A DNA stretch of 64,000 nucleotides from Bacillota bacterium (lineage in GTDB: Bacteria > Bacillota > Clostridia > Lachnospirales > Cellulosilyticaceae), in assembly GCA_023393125.1 (NCBI GenBank), contig JAEWMQ010000114.1, positions 28,016 through 92,015 on the forward strand. Direction: 5' to 3'. Position numbers and translations under genes: made by a program. The notes below the pieces were generated by a model. The model was not told the origin of the DNA. It saw only the letters and a program-made list of their open reading frames with translations, and searched no databases. Of the stretch, positions 9,002 to 17,546 are shown piece by piece (positions within the stretch are counted from its first letter, which is position 1; each line of letters starts with the position of its first letter).

Positions 9002-9337
9002 CTATTTATTTAGAATATTAATGTATTTTTCTCCGTACATTTCCTTGACGGTCTCAAGACCTAATATCATACTTTTAATAAGTAGTTCGGCTTCTGGTGC
9101 ATATTCCCCTGCCTTACGACGTGGAAATTCTACATCAATAATGCCTTTTTTTTGATTAATACAGAGTTCCTTAAAAGGCTCATCTGTATAAGATTCTATA
9201 GCATTTAATGTGTTAATGGTAAGCATGCTAATTGCAGCACAAACAACATCTTCGCCATGTTCAGCAAAACTAGCATGTCCGTCTACTCTAAAGCGATAAA
9301 CATGTTCGTCTTTCTGATAAAACGTAACCTTTGTCAT
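9002..9337 (-). CDS. prp: Ribosomal-processing cysteine protease Prp (YsxB)
   Basis: 111-aa cysteine protease that trims the N-terminal extension from L27. The catalytic pair is visible as H21 (GHASF) and C33 (VVCAAIS), at the family spacing. It sits between rplU and rpmA as in other Firmicutes. The 12-nt gap to the L27 ATG carries the L27 ribosome site, so protease and substrate are produced from one message. Confidence 0.95.
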   Translation of the reverse strand: MTKVTFYQKDEHVYRFRVDGHASFAEHGEDVVCAAISMLTINTLNAIESYTDEPFKELCINQKKGIIDVEFPRRKAGEYAPEAELLIKSMILGLETVKEMYGEKYINILNK

Positions 9338-9342
9338 AACAA

Positions 9343-9654
9343 TTAAGCTTCAATAGCTTTGATTGTAACTTTTGTGAAAGGTTGACGATGACCACGTTTT
9401 TTGTGGTAAGCTTTTTTAGCTTTGTATTTGTAAACGATGATTTTTTTACCTTTACCCTCAGCTACTACTTCAGCTTTAACTGTTGCATTAGCAACTACTG
9501 GAGTACCTACAGTTAAAGAATCCTCTTTACCTACTGCTAAAACTTTGTCAAAAACAACTTCTTCACCAGCTGCAACATTTAATTTTTCAACGATAATGCT
9601 GTCTCCAACTTTAACGTTGTATTGTTTGCCACCTGTTTCAATAATTGCGTACAT
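9343..9654 (-). CDS. rplU: 50S ribosomal protein L21
   Basis: Ribosomal protein bL21, 103 aa, full length. It begins MYAIIETGGKQYNVKVGD and ends with the family motif KKAYHKKRGHRQPFT. A near-ideal AGGAGGTG precedes the ATG. It is first in rplU-prp-rpmA and has its own strong promoter and a structured leader of about 80 nt. Confidence 0.97.
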   Translation of the reverse strand: MYAIIETGGKQYNVKVGDSIIVEKLNVAAGEEVVFDKVLAVGKEDSLTVGTPVVANATVKAEVVAEGKGKKIIVYKYKAKKAYHKKRGHRQPFTKVTIKAIEA

Positions 9655-9734
9655 GTGTACACCTCCTTATTCCGAAAACTCGCCGAATACGGTACTGCAA
9701 AGGCAGTTTAGACCTCTTCGTGCGGCTTAAAACA
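9655..9734 (-). promoter_or_regulatory. Probable L21 leader (ribosomal-protein autoregulation RNA)
   Basis: Transcribed leader of about 80 nt before rplU. On the minus strand it can form a short hairpin CTGC-CTTT-GCAG and a longer TATTC/GAATA stem ending just before the AGGAGG site. Firmicutes rplU messages commonly carry an L21 leader that controls the operon. I infer this one from position and folding; I have not matched it to a covariance model. Confidence 0.5.
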
Positions 9735-9741
9735 CTTAAGT

Positions 9742-9770
9742 ATTCTATCATAGGGTATCTATCCTGTCAA
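9742..9770 (-). promoter_or_regulatory. Sigma-A promoter of rplU-prp-rpmA
   Basis: On the minus strand TTGACA (9765-9770) and TAGAAT (9742-9747) are separated by 17 bp. This is one of the best promoters in the window, as expected for a ribosomal-protein operon. It lies right against the end of the RNase G gene. Confidence 0.85.
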
Positions 9771-9773
9771 CGC

Positions 9774-11201
9774 CTATCTTTGATAAAATTGACATAAAAA
9801 CATTTTTTTTGAGCTTTGAAGACTTTTTTGCATTTCAAGTTTTAATTTGTAATAATTTTCTAATTGCTCAATACAACCATTGTTAATAAGAAACTCATAA
9901 AAAGAAGGATCTATTTCCACAAAAACAGCAGTATTTTCAGTTTTTTTACTGATTTCTTTGATTTTCTTTTCCAATTCAATCATAAAATAAGACAAACTAT
10001 TTTCACTATATGGTGCGTCACAAGTCTTACAGGTTGTAAAAAGCTGCTGTGGAAGTCCTATATATTTTTTAGTCCGTGAGAACTGTAATAAGCCTAACTC
10101 TGTTAGAGGATAAACCTTGGTCCTTTTATCCCCCCACCTATTTAATAGCTCTTTAGCATATTCATAGACGACTTGTTTATCTTCTTGTCTTGGCATTTCA
10201 ACTAAATCAATTAAAACCATTCCTGATAAGTTACGCCTAAGCATTTGTAATATGCTCTCTTTAACAGCCAATAAGTTAAGGTCTAAAACAGCCTTTTGTG
10301 CATTTTTCGTAAGAATAGCCTTAGCACTGTTAACATCAATTACAGTCATTGCCTCTGTATAATCTATTATTAAGTTGCCACCATTTTTGAGCCAGATTTT
10401 CCTATTTAAGAGCTGTACTCGTTTTTTTTCAATATCATAGATTTGAAAAAGACCTTCTATCTCGTTACATAACTTAAAAGTAACAAATGACTCATCTTCT
10501 GCTACTCCTAAGTCAGTTTTAATAGCATCTAATATGCTTTGCTGATTACAAACAACTTCTACTTCTTCTATGCCTTCTATTTCTTCCCTAACAACTTGCA
10601 TCAATAGAGGAGGATCTTCATAAAGTTCTGAGCCTTTTGATAAACAATCCTTAGCTTTCATAAAAGCATCTGCTTTTGCTATAAGTTCAAGAGCATCTTT
10701 CTCTAGAAGTGACTCGCTAGCATCCTTAGCAGTTGTTCTCACTACAAACCCGTACTTACCATCAGATAAAGTCTGTAACTTTTGTTTAAGTGCTTCTCTT
10801 ATTTCCTGTTCTTTTATTTTTTTGGAAATGTTTATACCTGTTTCAAAGGGCAAGCAAACCAAAAATCTTCCCATCAAATTTACTTTTCCAGTTAACTTAT
10901 GCCCTTTTTCTCCTGTATTTTGCTTAACCACTTGTACAGGTAGCCTACTTCCAGGAAAAAGTTTATTTTGATAACATTCAGGTACTTGTTTCATATGAAG
11001 CAAACCATTTTTTTCTTCACCAAAATCTACAAACACTGCTTTTAAATTCTTAACAACTTGTTCTACTTGTCCTACAACAATTCTATTTTGTTTATCAGCT
11101 TTCAAACAAGTCTCTAAGTAAAAAGAAATAAATTCACCCTCTTGAAGGACAGCAATTTGTGTTGATAAAACATTTTTCTCAATTAAAATTTGTTTTTTCA
11201 T
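9774..11201 (-). CDS. rng: Ribonuclease E/G family protein
   Basis: Single-strand-specific endoribonuclease of 475 aa, the compact RNase G form without the RNase E scaffold tail. An S1-like domain spans about 38-120 (VFVDFGEEKNGLLH). The metal-binding aspartates are D289 (TVIDVNS) and D332 (LIDLVEMP), and the zinc link is C391-x-x-C394. Its ATG overlaps the stop of the DUF2344 gene by one base (TAATG), indicating coupling. The gene order radical SAM-DUF2344-RNase G-L21 recurs in Clostridia. Roles in rRNA 5' processing or mRNA decay are known for the family. Confidence 0.93.
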   Translation of the reverse strand: MKKQILIEKNVLSTQIAVLQEGEFISFYLETCLKADKQNRIVVGQVEQVVKNLKAVFVDFGEEKNGLLHMKQVPECYQNKLFPGSRLPVQVVKQNTGEKGHKLTGKVNLMGRFLVCLPFETGINISKKIKEQEIREALKQKLQTLSDGKYGFVVRTTAKDASESLLEKDALELIAKADAFMKAKDCLSKGSELYEDPPLLMQVVREEIEGIEEVEVVCNQQSILDAIKTDLGVAEDESFVTFKLCNEIEGLFQIYDIEKKRVQLLNRKIWLKNGGNLIIDYTEAMTVIDVNSAKAILTKNAQKAVLDLNLLAVKESILQMLRRNLSGMVLIDLVEMPRQEDKQVVYEYAKELLNRWGDKRTKVYPLTELGLLQFSRTKKYIGLPQQLFTTCKTCDAPYSENSLSYFMIELEKKIKEISKKTENTAVFVEIDPSFYEFLINNGCIEQLENYYKLKLEMQKSLQSSKKMFLCQFYQR

Positions 11202-11890
11202 TACACTCTACCAAATGTATCAATTGCTTGATACCCTTGGTTCCCTTCTGTATACATTTCGTTTCTTGTCACCTGAATTTCATAACTTTTTACATCGTCT
11301 TCAATTAAAGCGTTTACCAAAAGTTCTGGGTTTAGATTTTGGCTACTCCCTGCTAACACCTTACTTTGAATGTGAATACCATCTTCATGCTCTACAATAT
11401 CACAACTTAAAATAAGCGGTTTAATATCAACTGGTTTAATACCTTTTTTCCCTTTTTTCATAACGATTAATTCACTAGAATCACTTAGTCGTTCTTTTAG
11501 TAACCCAACTGATAAACTATCATTTTCTTCTAGAATAAGTCTAATATCATAGTCAGCAGCAACTACTAAACTCATAAGTGAGTCTCCTTTATCTTCCACT
11601 TGCCATGCATCTAAAATGGATATGCCCTCTACTAGCACTTCATTTAAACGAGCAGCAACTACTTCAGGATTTATTTCCTCCGCTGTAACGATTTCCATAT
11701 ATTCACCCGTACTACTGACACCTACACCTAAAGGCAACGCAAAATAAACAAGTGAATGAGGACTAAAACCTTGCGAATAGGCAACAGGAATACCTGCTAC
11801 TTTAATTGCTCTTTGAAAAAGACGCATGGTATCTAAGTGTCCCACATATTTCACTGGTCCTTGTTTTGTAAATTTTAATCTAACTCTCAT
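11201..11890 (-). CDS. DUF2344 / TIGR03936 protein, partner of radical SAM enzyme
   Basis: 229-aa protein of the DUF2344 family, which is encoded next to or fused with TIGR03960 radical SAM proteins. I chose the ATG at 11890, which starts MRVRLKFTKQGPVKYVGHLD, the typical family N-terminus, and has AAGGG upstream. A longer frame to 11986 would lie deep inside the radical SAM gene. The reading frame overlaps that gene by 11 nt. Function is not established; the context with RNase G and ribosomal proteins suggests RNA or ribosome modification (inference). Confidence 0.85.
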   Translation of the reverse strand: MRVRLKFTKQGPVKYVGHLDTMRLFQRAIKVAGIPVAYSQGFSPHSLVYFALPLGVGVSSTGEYMEIVTAEEINPEVVAARLNEVLVEGISILDAWQVEDKGDSLMSLVVAADYDIRLILEENDSLSVGLLKERLSDSSELIVMKKGKKGIKPVDIKPLILSCDIVEHEDGIHIQSKVLAGSSQNLNPELLVNALIEDDVKSYEIQVTRNEMYTEGNQGYQAIDTFGRV

Positions 11891-13727
11891 GACATAATCC
11901 CTTTCCAAATCTACTTGCTCCACATCCTGTACACTTTTCTCTACAATTTGGCGTAGTGGCTGCTGCTTTTGCTTTTTCATTTTCACGTATTAAAAATTGT
12001 TTTGTTACACCAATATCAATATGATCCCATGGTAAGACTTCTTCATAACTACGTTCGCGATGCGCATAAAATTCAAAATCAACACCTGTTTCCTTAGCAG
12101 CTTCTACCCACGCTTCTGGCTTAAAATGTTCAGACCAACTATCAAAAGTACATCCTCGTTTATAAGCCTCATAAATTAGCTTAGATACTTTTTGATCACC
12201 TCTAGCAATAACCGCCTCTAAAACACTGGTTTTTGCATCATGATGATTATATCTAATTTGTTTTCTTTTAATAGCACCTTTTAACAGCTTGATTTTGTGT
12301 TTAAAGCTTTCTTCACTATCTTGTGGTGCCCACTGAAAAGGAGTAAATGGTTTTGGTACAAAACAAGACGTACTTACAACTAATTGTAATCCTGGTGCAC
12401 GCTTTTCTTTTTCAACCCCAAAATAAGTCATAGCAATCTTCTCAGCTAATTCTGAAATACCTAGTACATCACTATCTTCTTCATTTGGTAAACCTAGCAT
12501 AAAATATAATTTAACACGGTTCCAGCCACCTTCAAAAGCCAGCTTACAACCACCTAATATCTCTTCTTCTGTGATATTTTTATTAATCACATCTCTTTGT
12601 TTTTGCGTACCTGCTTCAGGTGCAAAGGTCAAACTACTTTTACGTACCTCTTGAACTTTTTGCATTAAATCTACTGAAAAGGCATCTACACGTAGAGATG
12701 GAAGAGAAATGTTCACGCATTCACTCGTACAAAGCTCCATTAATTCGTTTGTAAAGGCTTCTAAATCGTCATAGTCGCTGGTACTTAAAGAAGCTAATGA
12801 TAATTCATCATATCCTGTACTAGCTAGTAAATTCTTAGCATGTTTTAATAGTGTCTCTTTATTTTTTTGTCTTACAGGTCTATAAATCATACCAGCTTGA
12901 CAAAAACGACAACCTCTAATACAACCTCTAAACATTTCTAAGGTTGCTCTATCGTGTACTGCACGAATCCAAGGAACCACCTGTGCCTTTGGATAAAAAG
13001 CTTCATTCATATCTGTTACAACAACTTTACGAATCGTATCTGGTGCATCTGGATGTAATGTTACACGTTCTTTAATAGTGCCATCTTCATGATAGATTAC
13101 TTCATAAAAACGAGGTATATACATACCTGGGACTTTTAAAAGTTCAACTAAAAAACTTTCCTTATTACGACCACTTTTTTTCCAAGCTTTATAAAGATCA
13201 AAGATCTCATCATAGCTTACTTCACCTTCACCAATATAAAAAACATCAATAAAAGGTGCCAAAGGCTCTGGATTATACGCACAAGGCCCACCGGCAATAA
13301 CAAGTGGATCTTCCTCAGTCCTGTCTTTGCTATAAATAGGGATATTAGCTAGCTCTAACATGTTAAGAATATTGGTATAGCTCATTTCATACTGTAAAGT
13401 AAAGGCTACAAAATCGAAAGCATTGAGAGCTGTATGTGTTTCCAAACTAAATAAAGGTAACTTTTCTTCACGCATCATTTGCTCCATATCTGTCCATGGT
13501 GCAAAAACACGTTCACAATAAACATCTTCTCTTCTATTAAAGAAGTGATAAAGAATTTGCATCCCTAAGTGGCTCATACCTACTTCATATACATCAGGAA
13601 AGCAAAATGCTACACGTGTCAATTCCGGCGTTAATTCCTTCTTGACACTATTTAGCTCACCACCAATATAGCGTGCGGGCTTATCTACTTTATTTAAAAT
13701 TGAATCTGATACTACTACTTTTGTCAT
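11880..13727 (-). CDS. TIGR03960-type B12-binding-like radical SAM protein
   Basis: Radical SAM protein of 615 aa. The N-terminal half resembles a cobalamin-binding-like fold (DVYEVGMSHLG, VIAGGPCAYNPEP). The radical SAM cluster is C269-x3-C273-x2-C276 (RGCIRGCRFCQAG). The C-terminus carries another cysteine cluster (CREKCTGCGA), which could hold a second iron-sulfur centre. The usual DUF2344 partner follows with an overlap. The substrate is unknown. It shares 4 nt with the small upstream membrane-protein gene. Confidence 0.88.
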   Translation of the reverse strand: MTKVVVSDSILNKVDKPARYIGGELNSVKKELTPELTRVAFCFPDVYEVGMSHLGMQILYHFFNRREDVYCERVFAPWTDMEQMMREEKLPLFSLETHTALNAFDFVAFTLQYEMSYTNILNMLELANIPIYSKDRTEEDPLVIAGGPCAYNPEPLAPFIDVFYIGEGEVSYDEIFDLYKAWKKSGRNKESFLVELLKVPGMYIPRFYEVIYHEDGTIKERVTLHPDAPDTIRKVVVTDMNEAFYPKAQVVPWIRAVHDRATLEMFRGCIRGCRFCQAGMIYRPVRQKNKETLLKHAKNLLASTGYDELSLASLSTSDYDDLEAFTNELMELCTSECVNISLPSLRVDAFSVDLMQKVQEVRKSSLTFAPEAGTQKQRDVINKNITEEEILGGCKLAFEGGWNRVKLYFMLGLPNEEDSDVLGISELAEKIAMTYFGVEKEKRAPGLQLVVSTSCFVPKPFTPFQWAPQDSEESFKHKIKLLKGAIKRKQIRYNHHDAKTSVLEAVIARGDQKVSKLIYEAYKRGCTFDSWSEHFKPEAWVEAAKETGVDFEFYAHRERSYEEVLPWDHIDIGVTKQFLIRENEKAKAAATTPNCREKCTGCGASRFGKGLCHES

Positions 13728-14032
13728 TTTATCCTCCAGTATTTGTCGCTCATTTCCTCAAGTTCACAAATAAATTGTTTTACTTCTTCTATTGTAACTG
13801 TTTGTGTTAACTCTTTCTTAATTTGCTCTTTAAATATTGTATTAGGTTGAATATATTTTATAAATAATATGCAAAAAATCATTATACTGCAAATAGCCAT
13901 TCGAATAAAAAAAATACTTCCTCCGCTATTTGTTACATCAGACATAACTTCTTGTTTGCTGATATTTTCTGTAACATTATCTTGGATTTCGTTAGAATCA
14001 AGTTTAGATTTTTCTTTTTTTACTTGGTGCAT
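13724..14032 (-). CDS. Small single-pass membrane protein, in the spoIVFA position
   Basis: I do not recognise a full domain in this 102-aa protein. Residues 1-40 are charged, about 41-61 form one hydrophobic helix (IRMAICSIMIFCILFIKYIQ), and an acidic amphipathic tail follows. GGGGTGA precedes the ATG, and the stop overlaps the radical SAM start by 4 nt, so it is a real, coupled gene. In Bacillus and many Clostridia the position between min genes and rplU is held by spoIVFA-spoIVFB. The layout (charged N-terminus, one helix, KYIQP) resembles the N-terminal anchor of SpoIVFA/M23-type proteins without the peptidase domain. That is inference from context. Confidence 0.7.
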   Translation of the reverse strand: MHQVKKEKSKLDSNEIQDNVTENISKQEVMSDVTNSGGSIFFIRMAICSIMIFCILFIKYIQPNTIFKEQIKKELTQTVTIEEVKQFICELEEMSDKYWRIK

Positions 14033-14118
14033 AGTCAGTCACCCCATATCTTTTTATACTATATATATGGACAATCAAAATGACTTATGCGCTAGAACCT
14101 AAAATACCCACAAAATAA

Positions 14119-14141
14119 AAAAGACTTTAAAAAAGTCTTTT
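14119..14141 (-). terminator. Terminator after mgsA
   Basis: AAAAGACTT and AAGTCTTTT form a stem overlapping the mgsA stop codon, followed on the minus strand by a T run. Confidence 0.75.
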
Positions 14142-14535
14142 ATCTCATTACCTCTCGCCAGCTTAGGTCACCTCTCTCTAATGCTTTTACAAGCAATTCT
14201 GCAGTGGCTAAATTAGTGGCAATCGGTATATTATGAATATCACAGAGTCTTTCGATACTGCCTAAATCAGGTTCATGAGGTTTTTGTGAAACAGGATCTC
14301 TTAAAAAGATCACCATATCAATTTGATTATGAGCAATTTGTGCTCCTAATTGTTGTGCACCACCTAAATGACCTGCTAAATACTTATAGATATTCAGGTT
14401 AGTAGCTTCCTCTACTAATCTTCCAGTAGTACCTGTTGCATACAAAGTATGTTTTGTTAAAATGTGTCTATAAGCAATTGTAAAATTTTCCATCAATTTC
14501 TTTTTTGCATCATGTGCAATTAAAGCAACGTTCAT
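14140..14535 (-). CDS. mgsA: Methylglyoxal synthase
   Basis: Cytosolic lyase turning dihydroxyacetone phosphate into methylglyoxal and phosphate, a bypass that relieves sugar-phosphate build-up. It has 131 aa from the ATG at 14535, with GAGGGTG upstream. Family motifs are NVALIAHDAKK, the phosphate loop ATGTTGR, GHLGGAQQLG and the catalytic stretch FLRDPVSQKPHEPD. It lies 13 nt after rodA; the rodA-mgsA pairing is common in Firmicutes. A terminator follows. Confidence 0.95.
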   Translation of the reverse strand: MNVALIAHDAKKKLMENFTIAYRHILTKHTLYATGTTGRLVEEATNLNIYKYLAGHLGGAQQLGAQIAHNQIDMVIFLRDPVSQKPHEPDLGSIERLCDIHNIPIATNLATAELLVKALERGDLSWREVMR

Positions 14536-14548
14536 ATAATCACCCTCT

Positions 14549-15667
14549 CTAAAACATCTTTTCTTCCCTACGCATTGCCACATTAAGAACTAATCCTAGT
14601 CCCATCATATTGGCCCATAGAGAACTTCCTCCATAGCTAATAAACGGAATAGGGATACCTGTATTAGGTAATAAGTCTGTTACAACTCCCATATTGATAA
14701 AACCTTGTATTGCAATCATTCCCATATAGCCTACTACAATAAATCTGCCTAGATCATCTGGTGCCCCTCTAGCAATCCAAAGTCCACGTAATACAAAGGC
14801 AAGTAAAAGAGCTACTACACTTACTGTCCCTATAAAGCCAAATTCTTCTCCAATAACTGCCATAATAAAGTCGTTATGAGATTCTGGCAAATAATTAAGC
14901 TGACTAATAGAACCTTGGTATAATCCCTTACCATGTAAACCGCCGGAACCTATTGCTTGCACAGCACGTTGTGTTTGATATTTATCAGCTGTAGCATCTC
15001 CACCATTGACTAAGCTCATAATACGATTACGTTGATAATCTTGAATTAGCTTTTGATCAGGGTTTTTGACGATATATACAAAAGCTATAACAACTACTAA
15101 TAAGCTAACAACTGCTGTGATAGCAATATACTTAAAATCTATTTTTGACATAAATAATTGTATCACTAAAATCACAACAATGACAATACTAGTTGATAAA
15201 TTAGGTTGTTTATTAACTAAAATAAATGGAACAAATTCAAATGCACCTATAATTAAGATTGGCCATAACTGATTAATACGGTTGTTATATTTATTAATGA
15301 TTGTAGCACCACATAAAATCATTCCTATCTTAGCAAACTCAGAAGGTTGAATTCCAACAGGACCAATTTCAAGCCATCTAGTAGCACCATTTACGTTTTT
15401 TCCTAAAAAGAAAACTGATGCTAATAAAATAATAATGCCAACATATATAATTAAATACCAATTAGCTAACAAATGATAATCTATACTCATAACAATCAGC
15501 ATCAGTACTAATCCTGCAATAAAGAATGTTATTTGATTTTTCACATTAGAAGTGTCTCCAGAATATGCTGTGGCACTATTAATAGCTACAACACCTACTC
15601 CAAATAATATAAGCATTAATAAAATAAGCCATAAATCAATTCGTTTAATAAGTTCCTTAATGTGCAT
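14549..15667 (-). CDS. rodA: SEDS peptidoglycan polymerase RodA
   Basis: Integral-membrane glycosyltransferase of the SEDS family, 372 aa with about ten membrane helices. It polymerises lipid II for side-wall growth with a class B PBP. Typical sequences are GATRWLEIGPVGIQPSEFAK, LPESHNDFIMAVIGEEFGF and the closing PFISYGGSSLW. Position in an mre/PBP2/min cluster favours RodA over FtsW. The cognate PBP2 gene lies four genes upstream. Confidence 0.93.
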   Translation of the reverse strand: MHIKELIKRIDLWLILLMLILFGVGVVAINSATAYSGDTSNVKNQITFFIAGLVLMLIVMSIDYHLLANWYLIIYVGIIILLASVFFLGKNVNGATRWLEIGPVGIQPSEFAKIGMILCGATIINKYNNRINQLWPILIIGAFEFVPFILVNKQPNLSTSIVIVVILVIQLFMSKIDFKYIAITAVVSLLVVVIAFVYIVKNPDQKLIQDYQRNRIMSLVNGGDATADKYQTQRAVQAIGSGGLHGKGLYQGSISQLNYLPESHNDFIMAVIGEEFGFIGTVSVVALLLAFVLRGLWIARGAPDDLGRFIVVGYMGMIAIQGFINMGVVTDLLPNTGIPIPFISYGGSSLWANMMGLGLVLNVAMRREEKMF

Positions 15668-15698
15668 TATTTATTATTATATCCTTTCAATTCATAAA

Positions 15699-15983
15699 TT
15701 ACTTAACCTTCTTTAGATTCTTAATTGGAATATTAGCTGATAGTATAGGTGCTTTTTTGCCACCTGCTTCATATTCCATATTAGAAATTTCAATATTTAA
15801 TTCTTCTGTATCAATGTCTACATATTTGCAAATAACAGCTAGTATATCTGCACGCATCATCTCTAATAACTCTGTTGAACAATTCATACGATCATGAATT
15901 AATACTAATTTAAGACGATCTTTAGCTACATTACTTGATTTATTTTTCTTCCCGAATAAAGTATTAAAATCTAACATCCCCAT
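15699..15983 (-). CDS. minE: Cell division topological specificity factor MinE
   Basis: 94-aa MinE, normal length. It activates the MinD ATPase and drives Min dynamics, placing the division site at mid-cell. The N-terminus carries the membrane-targeting/anti-MinCD segment (MLDFNTLFGKK, then LKLVLIHDR). The C-terminal topological domain includes MRADILAVICKYVDID. AAGGGGGG is six bases from the first ATG. Presence of MinE with MinCD points to oscillating Min rather than the DivIVA-only Bacillus form. Confidence 0.94.
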   Translation of the reverse strand: MGMLDFNTLFGKKNKSSNVAKDRLKLVLIHDRMNCSTELLEMMRADILAVICKYVDIDTEELNIEISNMEYEAGGKKAPILSANIPIKNLKKVK

Positions 15984-15999
15984 GCTTGTCCCCCCTTAG

Positions 16000-16800
16000 T
16001 TAGTTTCCAAATCCAAATACTTTTTTAAGACGTACCATAAAGTTATTATTCTCATTTAAATCCAAAAATGGAACATCTTCACCTTGTACACGAGCTGCAA
16101 TATTCTTAAAGGCTTTACCCGCTAGAGAACTACCTTCTGCCGAAGCAGGCTCTCCTTTATTGGTTGTAATAACAATGTTTTCATCATCTGGTACAACACC
16201 TATTAAATCAATTGCTAGAATTTCAACCACATCTTCCATGGCCATCATATCACCACGTTTAACCATATTCATTCTTACACGATTAATAATAAGTTGCATA
16301 TTTGACACACCGTGTGATTCTAATAAACCAATAATACGGTCAGCATCTCTTACAGCTGAAACTTCTGGTGTTGTAACAATAAGTGCACGATCAGCTCCTG
16401 CAACTGCATTCTTAAATCCTTGCTCGATACCAGCGGGACTATCTAAAACAACATAATCAAATTCTTCTTTTAAAGAATCACAAAGTTTTTTCATTTGCTC
16501 AGGACTTACTGCATCTTTGTCTCTTGTTTGAGCTGCTGGTAGTAAAAAGAGACCTTCAAAACGTTTATCTTTAATTAATGCTTGTTTAAGCCTACATCTT
16601 CCTTCAACAACATCTACTAAATCATAGACAATTCTATTTTCGAGTCCCATAACAACATCTAGATTTCTAAGTCCAATATCTGCATCTACTAAAACCACTT
16701 GTTTTCCTTGTAATGCTAATGCTGTTCCAACATTTGCAGATGTTGTTGTTTTTCCAACGCCGCCTTTACCTGACGTAATTACTATGACTTCACTCATCAT
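16000..16800 (-). CDS. minD: Septum site-determining ATPase MinD
   Basis: ParA-type membrane ATPase of 266 aa that recruits MinC to the membrane. The deviant Walker A motif KGGVGKTTT is at about 12-20, switch motifs are VDADIGLRNLD and DSPAGIEQG, and the amphipathic membrane-targeting helix (FMVRLKKVFGF) closes the protein. Two adjacent ATG codons follow AGGGGG; either could be used. It sits between minC and minE. Confidence 0.96.
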   Translation of the reverse strand: MMSEVIVITSGKGGVGKTTTSANVGTALALQGKQVVLVDADIGLRNLDVVMGLENRIVYDLVDVVEGRCRLKQALIKDKRFEGLFLLPAAQTRDKDAVSPEQMKKLCDSLKEEFDYVVLDSPAGIEQGFKNAVAGADRALIVTTPEVSAVRDADRIIGLLESHGVSNMQLIINRVRMNMVKRGDMMAMEDVVEILAIDLIGVVPDDENIVITTNKGEPASAEGSSLAGKAFKNIAARVQGEDVPFLDLNENNNFMVRLKKVFGFGN

Positions 16801-16819
16801 TTTTCCCCCTATTATTATT

Positions 16820-17506
16820 TTACCTTAGCATATGATTTAAACTTTTTGCATCTAGAATGTCTACATATATCTGCTCTTCATTTAAATAAGCAATCTGTAG
16901 GTCCTTGCCATCCTTAGACCCAAAAGATTCACCTCTCGGCGCTTGTGCAATAATATTGCCTAACCCAATTTGTATGGGATCCATAATTTCACTAATAATA
17001 AATGGATGTGGATAACTACTATCCAACCCTGCATGAACTTTTCCTTTAAGGCTTCCTAAGACAATAACATTTCCTCCAGCAGTAATAAGTCCACCAGGAT
17101 TAACATCTCCTAAAACAACAACATTTCCTTTGTAATCAATATGATTACCAGAGCGCACAATACCATAATGAAAGTGAGTTAAAGATCCTTGCTTACTTTC
17201 AAGCTGCTCTTTTACCCAAATCCAATCCTTATCGTAATGAACTTCTTCTCCTTCAAACTGATGGACAAACGAAATATTCAAGATATTTTGATGTGCTAGT
17301 AGTTCCATTAAGTCTTCTTGCTGTTCCTTGCTCAAAGAGCGACCTTTAAAACGAATGCTTATTTTAGAACCCTTAAAAAATTGTTTAGATTCTTCTAATT
17401 TTTGTTTGAAATGGCTTATCACCTGTTCAAAGTCAGCTTGATCATCTAAGAGTACGGTAATACCATCAACTGTTCCTTTGAAAACGACAAGATTTCCCTC
17501 TCCCAT
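16820..17506 (-). CDS. minC: Septum site-determining protein MinC
   Basis: FtsZ assembly inhibitor, 228 aa. An N-terminal FtsZ-interacting domain (about 1-105) is followed by the C-terminal beta-helix that binds MinD, recognisable from GNVVVLGDVNPGGLITAGGN and GSLKGKVHAG. It is first of minC-minD-minE, with gaps of about 20 nt. The N-terminal domain is divergent, as usual for this protein. Confidence 0.93.
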   Translation of the reverse strand: MGEGNLVVFKGTVDGITVLLDDQADFEQVISHFKQKLEESKQFFKGSKISIRFKGRSLSKEQQEDLMELLAHQNILNISFVHQFEGEEVHYDKDWIWVKEQLESKQGSLTHFHYGIVRSGNHIDYKGNVVVLGDVNPGGLITAGGNVIVLGSLKGKVHAGLDSSYPHPFIISEIMDPIQIGLGNIIAQAPRGESFGSKDGKDLQIAYLNEEQIYVDILDAKSLNHMLR

Positions 17507-17546
17507 ATTTCCCCCTCTATTCTATATTAAAATAATGACTTATTTT

